The notes: generated by a model from the sequence alone, not told the origin. 64,000 bases of DNA from Caproicibacter sp047833665 (GCA_047833665.1 CP181261.1:2542001-2606000), one strand, 5' to 3'; shown: positions 53,567 to 62,841, counted from the first letter of the stretch. Program-made: numbers and translations.

Positions 53567-53622
53567 AAATTTCTTGCATTTTTTAATGGCAATCGGTTTT
53601 ATTAAGAAATGAGGGGATACAG

Positions 53623-54369
53623 GTGCAGCACAAGCAACGACATCCGGCATATTCTTTTTTTGCCAAACTTTTGGTTCTCATTTTGTTTTTGCTTGTTGCC
53701 TTAAGATATGGACCAAATGCGCTGCGGATGATAAAAAATGCTGTACAGGCTAATGTAAACTACAGCGACGAAAAAGTCCTGCCAGTTGAAAATATCCAGC
53801 AACTGCCGGAACTTCCGTCCGGATGTGAAATTACTTCATCGGCGATTGTTCTGAACTATCTGGGGTTTCAAATCAGCAAAAACGAATTAGCAAACTTTTT
53901 TCCCATAGGCGGTATGCCGTATCTTCAAAACGGTGTGATGATTGGTCCAAATCCGTGGAAAGAGTTTGCGGGCAGTCCATCCGATTCGGGATACGGATGT
54001 TTTGCGCCGGTTGTGACAAATGCACTCAATCGATACCTATCATACGCCGGCAGCAAATTAAAGGCTGTAAATCTGAGTGGGACAAATGTTCAGAATTTGC
54101 TCAGCTATATTGATAAAGGAGTACCGGTCATTGTCTGGGCAACCATCTCCATGAAAGAACCTTACGATGGCAATAGCTGGTATCTGGAGGATACCGGAGA
54201 GTATTTTTGCTGGCCCGCCTGTGAGCATTGCCTTGTGTTAATCGGGTATTCCGACAGTACTGCGGTGTTCAGGGATCCGCTGGATCCGCAGGGAACTGCA
54301 CGCTATGACATGTCTCTGTTTAAAAAGCGCTATGAACAGCTTTACTGTCAGGCGGTGATTGTGCAATAG
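53623..54369 (+). CDS. C39-like cysteine peptidase-family protein, membrane-anchored
   Basis: This 248-residue protein has a single N-terminal membrane segment (FFAKLLVLILFLLVALRYG) and an outside domain with LPELPSGCEITSSAIVLNYL (catalytic Cys), WPACEHCLVLIGY (His) and VFRDPLDPQG (Asp). This is the C39-like/DUF3335 layout. It probably acts as a secreted peptidase or amidase on the cell surface. Its substrate is unknown. The start is GTG 53623 with GAGGGGATAC upstream. The stop lies 9 nt from a convergent gene. Confidence 0.85.
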   Translation: MQHKQRHPAYSFFAKLLVLILFLLVALRYGPNALRMIKNAVQANVNYSDEKVLPVENIQQLPELPSGCEITSSAIVLNYLGFQISKNELANFFPIGGMPYLQNGVMIGPNPWKEFAGSPSDSGYGCFAPVVTNALNRYLSYAGSKLKAVNLSGTNVQNLLSYIDKGVPVIVWATISMKEPYDGNSWYLEDTGEYFCWPACEHCLVLIGYSDSTAVFRDPLDPQGTARYDMSLFKKRYEQLYCQAVIVQ

Positions 54370-54377
54370 TCCGGAAC

Positions 54378-55052
54378 TTACAAAAGCCGTGTATCATTAA
54401 TAATTAACTCAAACTGCAGGCCAAGGTATTGTGCGGCTTGGCGGCACAGAACCATACGCGACATAAAAATCTCAAAATATTCCATGACAGGGCAAATGGT
54501 GGTGTCAATGGTGATATTCAAGGTTGCGGTTTTGTGTTCGGTATCAATTTCTGTTACAGCATGTTCCACGGCGTAATTAACGCGGTCATGGATATCATCC
54601 GTGACCGTCTCCCGATTGCGCACACGGGTGCGGCGAACATCCCCTTTGTCGGATAAAATCAGCGCTGCAGCAATCGGACTAACCGCCGCGGCCGTTCCTT
54701 CATCATGGTTTCCAATGGCAGCCGAAATCTGTGCCACTTCATCGGGCGGCATATTGAGCCGGTTTAAAATTTGAAAGGCCATCAATGCCCCGCTTTGTGC
54801 ATGGTTATATCGGTTTACAACATTTCCGATATCATGCATATACCCGGCAATACGCGCAAGTTCACAGGTGCGTTCGTCAAATCCAAGCTGCTCCAGAATA
54901 TCTCCGGCATAATTTGCCGTGCGCTTCGCGTGAGGAAAACCGTGCTCTGTAAATCCTATTTCGCCCAGATTACGGTTGCCTGCTTCAATATACGCCTTGA
55001 TTTCATCGTTTTTTAGAATCTCCGCAAACGTGATATGATTATATTTTGGCAT
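54378..55052 (-). CDS. HD-domain phosphohydrolase
   Basis: This 224-residue protein has an HD domain with metal-binding residues in order: FTEHGFPHAKRTANYAG, IAGYMHDIGNVVNRYNHAQS and IGNHDEGTAAAVSP. The substrate (a nucleotide or cyclic nucleotide) cannot be told. The C-terminal part is beta-rich (LNITIDTTICPVMEYFEIFM). It follows the dipeptidase gene by 12 nt on the same strand and is likely co-transcribed with it. It is convergent with the C39-like gene. Confidence 0.87.
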   Translation of the reverse strand: MPKYNHITFAEILKNDEIKAYIEAGNRNLGEIGFTEHGFPHAKRTANYAGDILEQLGFDERTCELARIAGYMHDIGNVVNRYNHAQSGALMAFQILNRLNMPPDEVAQISAAIGNHDEGTAAAVSPIAAALILSDKGDVRRTRVRNRETVTDDIHDRVNYAVEHAVTEIDTEHKTATLNITIDTTICPVMEYFEIFMSRMVLCRQAAQYLGLQFELIINDTRLL

Positions 55053-55064
55053 CTGTTCCCTCCG

Positions 55065-56444
55065 TCAGGCTGTAAACATGCGGTACATCGCTTCCAAACA
55101 AATCTGCGCATGAAGCATAAAACGGTCAATATCTATGTGTTCATTGGTGTTGTGCAGACGCCGATCCGGCTCATCCGGAAAGAATGGGCCAAAAGCAACC
55201 GCGGTTCCTTTCATGGCGCGCGCATACGTTCCACCGCCCGTGGCATAAAGCTCTGCCGGCCGGCCCATGATATTGGCGTATGACTCCTGAAGAATGGAAA
55301 TAAGAGGGCTGTTGTCTGGAAGATACAGCGGCTTGGAGTTTTCGCGAAGAGCTGCGGTCAGACCTGCTTCTTCCGCTTGGCGTTTGATTTGGGTGAAAAT
55401 TTTATCCCCATCGGATGTGACAGGATAACGAATATCAATTCCTGCCTCCATGTGGGATTCGTCAGCACGAACAATGCCAAGATTCAGGGTCAGCGGGCCG
55501 GACTGCTCATCGCTTTGGTTTACCCCTAGGCCGGAGCCGTCATAAAGAAAACCGATTTTTCTGTCCAAAAATGTGAACATCCCACCGAGCTCCTGCGGGG
55601 TGAGGATACTGGAAAGCAGACGGAGCAGTGCAGCGGCGGCATTGAACCCTGCCTGCGGCTGCATAGCGTGGGATGCCTTTCCCTGCGATGCAATCCGAAT
55701 TCCCTCTGCGGAAGGTTCGAAGGTAAAGCTCCCCTTTGCGGTCTTGGCTGCGTCTTTGAGCGCTTGAACAGTATGGTCGGAACAGCGCAAAACAGCATAA
55801 GCGCGGTCAGGAACAGCATTATATACAGCGCCTGCATTAAATTGCTTAACTATTCCTGAGTTTTTTGCATCGGAACTCAGGCTAATTTGGAGAATCCCCT
55901 TTTCTCGGTTGCAGATTCCATAATCGGAATCGGGAGTAAACCCCATGGTTGGCATTTCTTCCTTTTGAAAATAATATGCCAAATCCTCCATTCCCGTTTC
56001 TTCCCCGGCACCGAAGATAACCCGCAGCCGGCGGTTTCCTGTAATATTTGCGTCTTTTAATGCTTTTAGACAATAAAGAGCAACAACTGCCGCCCCTTTG
56101 TCATCCGCTACGCCGCGCCCGTAAATCAGATTGCCTTTCTGCGTCAGCGTAAATGGCTCGCTGTCCCAACCATCTCCGGCAGGTACAACATCAATGTGAG
56201 CTGCTACTGCGGCCAATTCATCCCCGGAGCCGTACTCTGCGTGGCCTGCGTAATTGTCTGCATTTTTAACGGTAAACCCCATTTTTTCAGCTTTATCGAG
56301 AATCAACCCGAGGGCCTTAGCCGATTCCTTGCCAAAAGGCATCCCTTCCTGCGCCTGACCGCGTATGGAAGGAATCGCAACTAAATCGGCAAGGTCCTTC
56401 AGAATTGCTTCGCGGTATTTTAATATTTCAGTACCAAATATCAA
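55065..56444 (-). CDS. pepV: M20-family dipeptidase (PepV/Sapep-like)
   Basis: This 459-residue metallopeptidase shows AVAAHIDVVPAGDGW (His-x-Asp), YGRGVADDKGAAVVAL (bridging Asp), FGAGEETGMED (Glu-Glu), FTPDSDYG (Asp) and the final metal His in HNTNEHIDID. The layout and length fit PepV-type dipeptidases that release amino acids from short peptides in the cytoplasm with two zinc or manganese ions. GGAGGATGATTTG precedes the ATG. It is first in an operon with the HD-domain gene. Confidence 0.93.
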   Translation of the reverse strand: MIFGTEILKYREAILKDLADLVAIPSIRGQAQEGMPFGKESAKALGLILDKAEKMGFTVKNADNYAGHAEYGSGDELAAVAAHIDVVPAGDGWDSEPFTLTQKGNLIYGRGVADDKGAAVVALYCLKALKDANITGNRRLRVIFGAGEETGMEDLAYYFQKEEMPTMGFTPDSDYGICNREKGILQISLSSDAKNSGIVKQFNAGAVYNAVPDRAYAVLRCSDHTVQALKDAAKTAKGSFTFEPSAEGIRIASQGKASHAMQPQAGFNAAAALLRLLSSILTPQELGGMFTFLDRKIGFLYDGSGLGVNQSDEQSGPLTLNLGIVRADESHMEAGIDIRYPVTSDGDKIFTQIKRQAEEAGLTAALRENSKPLYLPDNSPLISILQESYANIMGRPAELYATGGGTYARAMKGTAVAFGPFFPDEPDRRLHNTNEHIDIDRFMLHAQICLEAMYRMFTA

Positions 56445-56542
56445 TCAAATCATCCTCCTTGTTTCTTTCAACATTATACCACCCGGAGCGGATAAAAAAA
56501 GTATATTTTAGTTAAGTATGTAAAATTACATTTAACAAAATG

Positions 56543-56579
56543 AAAAAGACCGAAGTTTAAACTTCTTCGGTCTTTTTTG
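56543..56579. terminator. Bidirectional terminator
   Basis: AAAAAGACCGAAG and CTTCGGTCTTTTTT pair around TTTAAACTT. It lies just past the stop of the minus-strand GGDEF-EAL gene (56581). Confidence 0.9.
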
Positions 56580-56580
56580 T

Positions 56581-58836
56581 TTAGCCACTGGTTGGTTCCG
56601 CAGTACTGCAGGAAATATCCGGGCGTTCCAGCAAAAGCAGCGCTTCTTCTTTCTCAACAGGCTTGCTGATGAGATACCCCTGAATCAGATGACACCCCGC
56701 TTGCGAAACACAGCGCATCTGGTCCTCTGTTTCCACGCCCTCCGCAATAACCTCCAGCTTAAGCCTGTGTGCAAGACTTATAATCATGCGGACAATGTCT
56801 TTTTCAACGTCATCGGTCGCAATTTCATCGATAAAGCTTTTGTCAATTTTAACAGCATCAATTGGCAAGTTTTTCAGATAGTTAAGGGAGGAGTAGCCGG
56901 TTCCAAAATCGTCCAAATAAATTTGTATGCCGTGCCGTCTTAGTATTTGCAATTTTGTCGTGACCTTATCAAAGGATTCAATCAGGCTGGATTCCGTAAT
57001 TTCAACAGCAACGCTGTTCGGTGTTAAGCCGTAATATTGATATCGGCTGACAATATAATCCGCATAATTTGCGCCCAAAAGTTCCATAGGCGAGGCATTA
57101 AAGGAAACTGTCAGTCCCCGCCCTTCTAATTTTTTTGCAAAGGCAAATGCATTCTCTATCATATAGCGGCCTAATTCTTTAATAAACCCGGATTTTTCAG
57201 CCATGGGAATAAATTGGATTGGGGGTATGGTGCCAAATTGGGTAGTTTTCCAGCGAGCAAGCGTTTCAAAGCCTGTAATGGTTTTGCTGTTGCAGTCATA
57301 CTGCGGCTGAAAACAGCAAAACAATTCCCCTTTTTCAATGGAGAATTTAAGGGCACGTTCCAGCCAAAGCTGCCGTTCTATGCGATTTTTGTAATCTTCG
57401 TTAAAGAGAACATAACTTCCTTTGCGGGTCTTTTTTGCCTCTGAAAGAATAAATTCCTCTTTGCCCAACACATCTTCAAACTGCAGCGGCTCTTCTTTAC
57501 TGTTTTGATTACATGGAATCAGCATTGCCCCTACGCTGCAGGAAAGCTGAATGACAATTCCATTGATTAAATATGGTTCGTGAAATATTTTCATTACTTT
57601 GTTAATGAGGAATTCCAGTTTGCCTTCCGAATCTACACCGTGGAGTAAAATTGCAAATTCGTCACTGCCTATCCGCCCTACAATGTCCTGACTTCTTGCA
57701 AATCTTTTCAGCCGCGCCGCTGCTTCACAGAGCAACGGATCTCCGGCATCGTGTCCGAAGGTATTGTTCACGGACTGCAATCCGTCTACATCCAGCAGCA
57801 GCATAGCTCCGTCTTGTTTGTCTCTGCAGCAATTATCAACCCACGGATCGAACTGTTTGATAACACCTTTTCGATTGGGCAGATTGGTAAGAGCATCAAA
57901 ATACGTAAAATATTTTTTCTGTTCTTCACACCTGATTTTTGATTCATAACGAAATTGCTTCCACTTGAAGAAATAAAAAGTCGCCAGCACAAGAGCCGCC
58001 GTCAGAATTAGAAAAAAAGCAATGCTCAGCAGAAGAATTCTATTTGTCCGCGCGGAAATATGGCTGTAATCATCCGCAACCAAAAGGATTAAGCCATGCG
58101 GTTCTTGGACACTGGCATAGGCGGCAATGACGGGCAACTGGCTGATTTGAAATGTACAAACGGAAGAGGATCCGCTTTGAAAATCCGTCTCCATTTTTTG
58201 CAGATCATCCTCTAAATTACCGCCAGAGAAGTTACTGGAAAGAATGGCTCCGTCATTTTGCAGCAGACATCTGTAATTTGCTTCACTTGTTACGATGTTA
58301 TCGCTTAGTTGAAATTTTTCAATATCGTTGAGAGATGCAATCGGCACACCCGTGATACTATTTTCTCGTATTTCTCGTACAACCGGAACAGCAAAAATGA
58401 CAGCATCTTGCAAATCGGATTGCTGTAATTGGACTGAACTGTGCGCTATCTCATTGGCTGCTTTCTTAAAATACGGCTTATCTGCAATAAAAAGTTGATT
58501 TTCCGAATTTGCAACAGCCAAACCGGACAGATTGGTATATATCATCGAGTCAAAATTTCTTTTTTTAGTTTCTTCAGACAATGCCTGTACTTTCTCTTTC
58601 TCCGTTGTCTGAAGAGAGAAATCATCTTGATGGGATAACTCGATTGCAGAGCCTAAATGCCCCAGAATGTCGGTTTGAATTGCAAAAGAACCCTGTTCTG
58701 CTAATTTTTTCAGCATGGCAGTTCTGTTGTCTATCAGAGTTTTGCGCAAATTGATAATACAAAAACTCACGCAGACTAGAAGGAAAGCAGCAACAATAAT
58801 TATAGAAAATAACGCTTTATTTTTTGAGTATCTCAT
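56581..58836 (-). CDS. Membrane GGDEF-EAL protein (cyclic di-GMP turnover)
   Basis: This 751-residue protein has one membrane segment at residues ~11-29, an extracytoplasmic sensor (Cache-like, ~30-270), a second span (~273-295), a GGDEF domain and an EAL domain. The cyclase signature reads GRIGSDEFAIL instead of GGDEF, so synthesis may be impaired. The EAL part is well kept: GFETLARW (Thr for Ala, Glu present), DDFGTGYSSL, DAVKIDKSFI and VIAEGVETEDQ. It probably hydrolyses c-di-GMP, with the GSDEF part as a regulatory domain. It is monocistronic. Confidence 0.93.
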   Translation of the reverse strand: MRYSKNKALFSIIIVAAFLLVCVSFCIINLRKTLIDNRTAMLKKLAEQGSFAIQTDILGHLGSAIELSHQDDFSLQTTEKEKVQALSEETKKRNFDSMIYTNLSGLAVANSENQLFIADKPYFKKAANEIAHSSVQLQQSDLQDAVIFAVPVVREIRENSITGVPIASLNDIEKFQLSDNIVTSEANYRCLLQNDGAILSSNFSGGNLEDDLQKMETDFQSGSSSVCTFQISQLPVIAAYASVQEPHGLILLVADDYSHISARTNRILLLSIAFFLILTAALVLATFYFFKWKQFRYESKIRCEEQKKYFTYFDALTNLPNRKGVIKQFDPWVDNCCRDKQDGAMLLLDVDGLQSVNNTFGHDAGDPLLCEAAARLKRFARSQDIVGRIGSDEFAILLHGVDSEGKLEFLINKVMKIFHEPYLINGIVIQLSCSVGAMLIPCNQNSKEEPLQFEDVLGKEEFILSEAKKTRKGSYVLFNEDYKNRIERQLWLERALKFSIEKGELFCCFQPQYDCNSKTITGFETLARWKTTQFGTIPPIQFIPMAEKSGFIKELGRYMIENAFAFAKKLEGRGLTVSFNASPMELLGANYADYIVSRYQYYGLTPNSVAVEITESSLIESFDKVTTKLQILRRHGIQIYLDDFGTGYSSLNYLKNLPIDAVKIDKSFIDEIATDDVEKDIVRMIISLAHRLKLEVIAEGVETEDQMRCVSQAGCHLIQGYLISKPVEKEEALLLLERPDISCSTAEPTSG

Positions 58837-59093
58837 GTTATCATCCTTTCCATCCGGTGTTTTTTATTATACATGATTTGGGAATATAATCCATAAAAAA
58901 ATCAATTTATCGTTAAAATCGCCAAAAATACAATGCTGAAAATATCGAAATCAGAAACAATTTTTTGTATTATGTCAAAGCAGATAGAATCCAAATATTT
59001 TTCTCTTTAGCACCGAAACCGAAGCAAGCAAAACAACTGTATTTTGTAATAAACTTTGACAGGGAATACCAATGAAAATCCGGAATAAACCAA

Positions 59094-59124
59094 ACCCTCC
59101 TGCAAACAATTTGTGCAGGAGGGT
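59094..59124 (+). promoter_or_regulatory. Hairpin masking the Shine-Dalgarno of the CmpB-like gene
   Basis: ACCCTCCTGCA (59094-59104) is perfectly complementary to TGCAGGAGGGT (59114-59124), which contains the AGGAGG ribosome-binding site of the gene starting at 59131. Translation would need this 11-bp stem to open. The stretch 58837-59093 otherwise holds only the promoter region of the divergent GGDEF-EAL gene. Confidence 0.75.
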
Positions 59125-59130
59125 AAATGC

Positions 59131-59532
59131 GTGAAAAAACAACTATCCTTATTTTTGACCGGTGGAATTATATATCCCTGTTTAGAAATTGCATGCCGGG
59201 GTTTCAGCGATTTTTCCATGGCGATAGCAGGAGGGATTTGTCTGTGCCTGATTGACAGGATCTGCAACTGCCGCCTAAAATTCAAACCATTGGTGGTGAA
59301 ATGTGCTGCCGGATCGGCCATCATTACATCGGTAGAATTCGCGATAGGGGTTTTGGTAAATCTGATTTTAAAATTAAACGTTTGGGATTATTCGCAGCTA
59401 CCGATGAATGTTATGGGGCAAATCTGTGTGCCGTTTTCTCTTCTTTGGAGTCTTCTAACCATTCCCGCCATGCAGCTTTGCGAACTCTACGACCGGCTGA
59501 ATCAAAGGTCTGCTGGAAAAATAAAAGAATAG
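59131..59532 (+). CDS. CmpB-like (putative ABC-transporter-type) membrane protein
   Basis: GTG 59131 has AGGAGGG 7-8 nt upstream, giving 133 residues. There are three to four hydrophobic segments. WDYSQLPMNVMGQICVPFSL matches the characteristic 'DYS..P.N..GQIC..FS..W' of the CmpB-like membrane family, which is common in Clostridia and of unknown function. The ribosome-binding site is buried in a perfect hairpin, so the gene is probably translated only under some condition. Confidence 0.75.
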   Translation: MKKQLSLFLTGGIIYPCLEIACRGFSDFSMAIAGGICLCLIDRICNCRLKFKPLVVKCAAGSAIITSVEFAIGVLVNLILKLNVWDYSQLPMNVMGQICVPFSLLWSLLTIPAMQLCELYDRLNQRSAGKIKE

Positions 59533-59533
59533 T

Positions 59534-59573
59534 TAAACCGCGTCCAAATTGCTTCTAACGGACGCGGTTTCCT
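59534..59573 (+). terminator. Intrinsic terminator after the CmpB-like gene
   Basis: AAACCGCGTCC and GGACGCGGTTT pair around a 14-nt loop, followed by CCTTTC. It starts at the stop codon. Confidence 0.85.
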
Positions 59574-59681
59574 TTCATTGATATAGCCATATTTTATCTG
59601 ATTTTTTGCGTTTTTTGGTTGACAGAATGGTATATAATGTGTTATTATTATTTCCGCACCTGTAAGATATTTTTTAAAGGT

Positions 59682-59770
59682 GGAGAGGTGTCCGAGTGGT
59701 TTAAGGAGCTAGTCTTGAAAACTAGTGATCCCGTAAGGGACCAAGAGTTCGAATCTCTTCCTCTCCGCCA
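59682..59770 (+). tRNA. tRNA-Ser (anticodon UGA)
   Basis: The cloverleaf is complete. Acceptor GGAGAGG pairs with CCTCTCC, the anticodon loop CTTGAAAA holds UGA, there is a long variable arm (GATCCCGTAAGGGACC), and the T-loop is GTTCGAATC. CCA is encoded at 59768-59770. It reads UCA and related serine codons. Confidence 0.97.
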
Positions 59771-59800
59771 CTTTATTTATTAAAAATTCACCATGGATAA

Positions 59801-59890
59801 GGAGAAATACCCAAGTGGTGAAGGGGCTCCCCTGCTAAGGGAGTAGGTCGGGCAACCGGCGCGAGGGTTCAAATCCCTCTTTCTCCGCCA
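59801..59890 (+). tRNA. tRNA-Ser (anticodon GCU)
   Basis: Acceptor GGAGAAA pairs with TTTCTCC. The anticodon arm CTCCCCTGCTAAGGGAG carries GCU, with a long variable arm (TCGGGCAACCGGC) and T-loop GTTCAAATC. CCA is encoded. It reads AGC/AGU serine codons and is transcribed with the tRNA-Ser 30 nt upstream. Confidence 0.97.
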
Positions 59891-59901
59891 AAAATAACGA
59901 A

Positions 59902-59937
59902 AAGCCGCATGAACACTAGGTTTGTGCGGCGTTTTTT
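59902..59937 (+). terminator. Terminator of the tRNA-Ser pair
   Basis: AAAAGCCGCATGAAC and GTTTGTGCGGCG form a stem followed by TTTTTTT directly after the second tRNA. Confidence 0.88.
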
Positions 59938-60021
59938 TGCATTTATTGCTACATTTGTATATTCTGGTGTTCTGAATAATTTTTTGCTATTACACATCTA
60001 TTACACATTAATTCAATAAAA

Positions 60022-60050
60022 AATAGGCCCCCGGATTTCTCCGAGGGCCT
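60022..60050 (-). terminator. Terminator of the 45-residue gene
   Basis: On the minus strand GGCCCTCGG and CCGGGGGCC pair around AGAAAT, followed by TATTTTTTATT. It lies 7 nt past the stop at 60057. Confidence 0.85.
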
Positions 60051-60056
60051 TTGCTT

Positions 60057-60194
60057 TTACTCTGTCTGTGCTTTGTCTTGTTGCATTTTATTTTCGATTT
60101 TCTGCAGCTCTTCATAAATCATTGCCTGATTTTGTGCAAGCGTATTTAAATTCTCATTTATCCATTCTAGTTGATTCTTTAATTCTTCATTCAT
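60057..60194 (-). CDS. 45-residue helical small protein
   Basis: From ATG 60194 a 45-residue, almost wholly helical and acidic/amide-rich protein is encoded (MNEELKNQLEWINENLNTLA and on to KMQQDKAQTE). Heptad spacing of Leu/Ile/Met suggests a coiled coil. TAGGAGGTAGGAAA is a strong ribosome-binding site, and a terminator follows at once. These features make it a real gene despite its size. It could be a small scaffold or regulator. No family is recognised. It lies between the tRNA genes and the IS21 element. Confidence 0.7.
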   Translation of the reverse strand: MNEELKNQLEWINENLNTLAQNQAMIYEELQKIENKMQQDKAQTE

Positions 60195-60472
60195 TTTCCT
60201 ACCTCCTAAAATTCTGCATTAATATATTTTAAACGCAATAATAAAAAAATGAGCTGTGAATGTCAATAGAAATTTGAGCCACTTGCTAATGAATTTTTGA
60301 ACCACTTCTGCTATTGAAAAAGTGATCCATGTGCTAATGAATTTCTGAGCCATAACTAAAAGACTTTCCCTATGGTTGATATGTAGGTTTTTAAAATATA
60401 TCTGTCCTCTTAACCTACAGTTACTAAAATCAGAATTTACGAAGTATCTGTCAGGGCGGGTGGCAATTCCTT

Positions 60473-61216
60473 TCATTTATACGAATTATCCCGCCTGAAA
60501 GAATTTCCATTCATATTTAATACATGTGAACGGAAGGTCAGACGATCTACTAGCGCCGCAACCATAGTAGTATTCTCAAACATTTCTGTCCATCTCGAAA
60601 ATTCAAGGTTCGTAGATACAATTACACTTCCTTTTTCAGCACGGTCTGAAATTACCCTAAATAATAGATCAGCCTGGTTCCTATTAAAGCATAGATATGA
60701 GAGTTCATCTAGAATCAATAGGTCCACCTTTTCCAGTTGCCTTTCAAGTTTCAGAAGCCTTCTATATTCCTGAGCTTCTGTAAGTTCAGTAATAAGATTG
60801 GCTGCAGTATAGAACCTTACGCTATACCCCTCTTTACAAGCCCTTAGTCCTAAACCTATTGAGATATGGGTCTTTCCAGTGCCTGTATTTCCGATCATAA
60901 CAATATTCTGTCGTTTAGATATAAAGTCACAGGTAGCAAGTTCCCATATGAAGGCTTGTTTGACGTATTTGAGTCTGGTATAATCAAATTCATCAAGGGT
61001 TTTCAGGTAAGGGAATCCTGCATTACGTATACGGCGCTTTTGCTGGTTTTCTTGTCTGGAAGCTACTTCTTTTTTCATTAATTCTATGAGAAATTCCTCA
61101 TATCCCATATTGCTATCCATCCGTCTAATAATACTTGTGTATTGTGTAAAAGTCGGTAATTTCAGCTGCTTGGCATAAAGTTTTATTGTTTCTTCAGCTA
61201 CATTTATCTCACTCAT
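60473..61216 (-). CDS. istB: IS21 helper ATPase IstB
   Basis: This 247-residue AAA+ ATPase is of the DnaC-like IstB type. It shows Walker A MIGNTGTGKTHISIGLG, Walker B LLILDELSYLCFN, sensor VIVSTNLEF and the N-terminal IstB helical lead (KQLKLPTFTQYTSIIRRMDS). It assembles on target DNA and recruits the IstA transposase. The ATG overlaps the istA stop by 4 nt, as usual in IS21 elements. Confidence 0.95.
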   Translation of the reverse strand: MSEINVAEETIKLYAKQLKLPTFTQYTSIIRRMDSNMGYEEFLIELMKKEVASRQENQQKRRIRNAGFPYLKTLDEFDYTRLKYVKQAFIWELATCDFISKRQNIVMIGNTGTGKTHISIGLGLRACKEGYSVRFYTAANLITELTEAQEYRRLLKLERQLEKVDLLILDELSYLCFNRNQADLLFRVISDRAEKGSVIVSTNLEFSRWTEMFENTTMVAALVDRLTFRSHVLNMNGNSFRRDNSYK

Positions 61217-62718
61217 TGTGCCACCCCATATTGTCTATCATATATACTCAAATCAACTTCTTCTACCTTGACGGTATCTATAATCTTTTGTGCACTTTTC
61301 ACTGGTGTACTGCGCTCCATTAAATAGCTGCGGATTAAATCAACAGTAGGCGTCACACCTGCTGGAATTTGCTGCTTGATCTCAAGAAGCTTGTCTGAAC
61401 CGTAGTCTACACAAAGTCGCAGAACTTTTACCATGTCCCTAGCTCCACCCGGAAGTATTTGTCCCCACTCCAATAATTCTTTTTTAACATGGTCCTTTAC
61501 AGGTTTTGCATTGAATACAGCCCTGGGCTTTTGCTCCAATAGGTCTATGTAATGTTCCAATTTGTAGGTGGTTTTGTTGGAACCATAGTTTCTGTTATGC
61601 TGAGCAATCTCCTGCCCTCGGTAGAAGATGTTTAAAATATTCCCATATGCCTTGATGCTGACGCTTTTGCCTACATATTTTACTGGTACTGAATAATTGT
61701 TTCTGTCAAAGCGTACTGTTGAATACTCGTCTACATCAGCTGATATGCTTTTACTTGAATCAAACACATATTTCGGAAGTGCATATAATAATGATTTATC
61801 CATTTCATACATTTGACCGACCGTCTGTTCACGACCGCGTATTTGATGGGAACGGTATTTCAAGCAGTTTGCCAACAGAACTTGGTTTAACTCATTAATA
61901 TTTTTTACTCTAGGCACAGGAACTAAAATATTACGTCTAACCCAGCCTACCAGATTTTCTACCAGTCCTTTTTCATTTCCTTTACCCGGATTGCAGAATT
62001 CCATTTTAAATGCATAATGTGCACTCAATGCATGATAACGGGCTTGAGGCTTGGCATAAGTCCCAAAACCTTCCTTTACTGCAACCCTGGCATTATCAAA
62101 AATCAGCTTGTGTGGAACACCACCAAAATGCTCAAAAGCTTTTACATTACCTTCTAAAAATGATTCCTCATTTTGGCGATAAAAGGCCATTACAAAAATA
62201 TCACAACTGTAACAGAGCCGCATACAGAAAAGATTTATAGTAACTTTTGTATTGTCAAGGTACACAGTTGCTTCGCCCCAGTCTACCTGTGCTGCTTCTC
62301 CTGGGTCGAAGTCAAGTGGAACAAATGCTTTTGGTATCTCATCCTTGAGTCGCTGTACAGCCAATCTTACAGTGGATTCTCCACCTTTAAATCCTTTTTC
62401 CTCTACCAGACGGTGATATATCCTTCTAGCTGTATGCTGTTGTTTTTTTATTCCTTCTGTTTCATCTTCCTCAATGCACTGCCTGATAAAATCTATAACA
62501 TCAGGTGTTAAGACATCGGGCTCACGGGAATATTCTTTTCTCTCCCAAGGAACATTGTCACCTTTGCAGTATTTCCTTACAGTATTTCTTGAAATTTTCA
62601 ATTCCCTGGCTATAGCTCTCTGTGACATTTGATGTACTGTATACATTTCCCTAATCTTTTGGTATAGATTCACGCTGATAATCACACCTTCCGACCCCCT
62701 GTAAAACTTATCTTGCAT
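61213..62718 (-). CDS. istA: IS21 transposase IstA
   Basis: This 501-residue DDE transposase has an N-terminal HTH (HQMSQRAIARELKISRNTVR) and an rve core with Asp in EAAQVDWGEATVYL, Asp in KLIFDNARVAV and Glu in KGNEKGLVENLVGWVRRN. A beta-barrel-like C-terminal region follows (NYSVPVKYVGKSVSIKAYGN). The start probably lies at or shortly inside 62718 after ATAAGTTTTACAG. It is intact and co-translated with istB. Confidence 0.94.
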   Translation of the reverse strand: MQDKFYRGSEGVIISVNLYQKIREMYTVHQMSQRAIARELKISRNTVRKYCKGDNVPWERKEYSREPDVLTPDVIDFIRQCIEEDETEGIKKQQHTARRIYHRLVEEKGFKGGESTVRLAVQRLKDEIPKAFVPLDFDPGEAAQVDWGEATVYLDNTKVTINLFCMRLCYSCDIFVMAFYRQNEESFLEGNVKAFEHFGGVPHKLIFDNARVAVKEGFGTYAKPQARYHALSAHYAFKMEFCNPGKGNEKGLVENLVGWVRRNILVPVPRVKNINELNQVLLANCLKYRSHQIRGREQTVGQMYEMDKSLLYALPKYVFDSSKSISADVDEYSTVRFDRNNYSVPVKYVGKSVSIKAYGNILNIFYRGQEIAQHNRNYGSNKTTYKLEHYIDLLEQKPRAVFNAKPVKDHVKKELLEWGQILPGGARDMVKVLRLCVDYGSDKLLEIKQQIPAGVTPTVDLIRSYLMERSTPVKSAQKIIDTVKVEEVDLSIYDRQYGVAQ

Positions 62719-62841
62719 AATAAATTTTACAGGTTTTTTTGTGAAAAGTGGATCACTTTTTCGTTAGCACAGAGCCACTTTTTGGCTCACTTTTATATTA
62801 GCATACACAAAATGAGCATTTATTGAAAAAATATCACAAAT

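Larger units (their letters stand above)
60255..62808 (-). mobile_element. IS21-family insertion sequence
   Basis: Ends share an imperfect inverted repeat. GTGAATGTCAATAGAAATTT plus GAGCC at the left matches GTGTATGCTAATATAAAAGT plus GAGCC at the right (reversed), with further internal copies of GAGCCAC/GATCCAC-type repeats. AAAATGAGC flanks both sides (60246-60254, 62809-62817) as a probable target duplication. istA and istB are both intact. Confidence 0.88.

Noticed and set aside
59682..59890. tRNA-Ser genes as an integration site for the adjacent mobile DNA
   Set aside because: Both tRNAs are complete. No duplicated tRNA 3' end or integrase gene lies nearby. The adjacent element is an IS21, which does not use tRNA sites.
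60219..60476. 85-codon frame at the left end of IS21
   Set aside because: It lies over the IS21 terminal repeats and has no ribosome-binding site.
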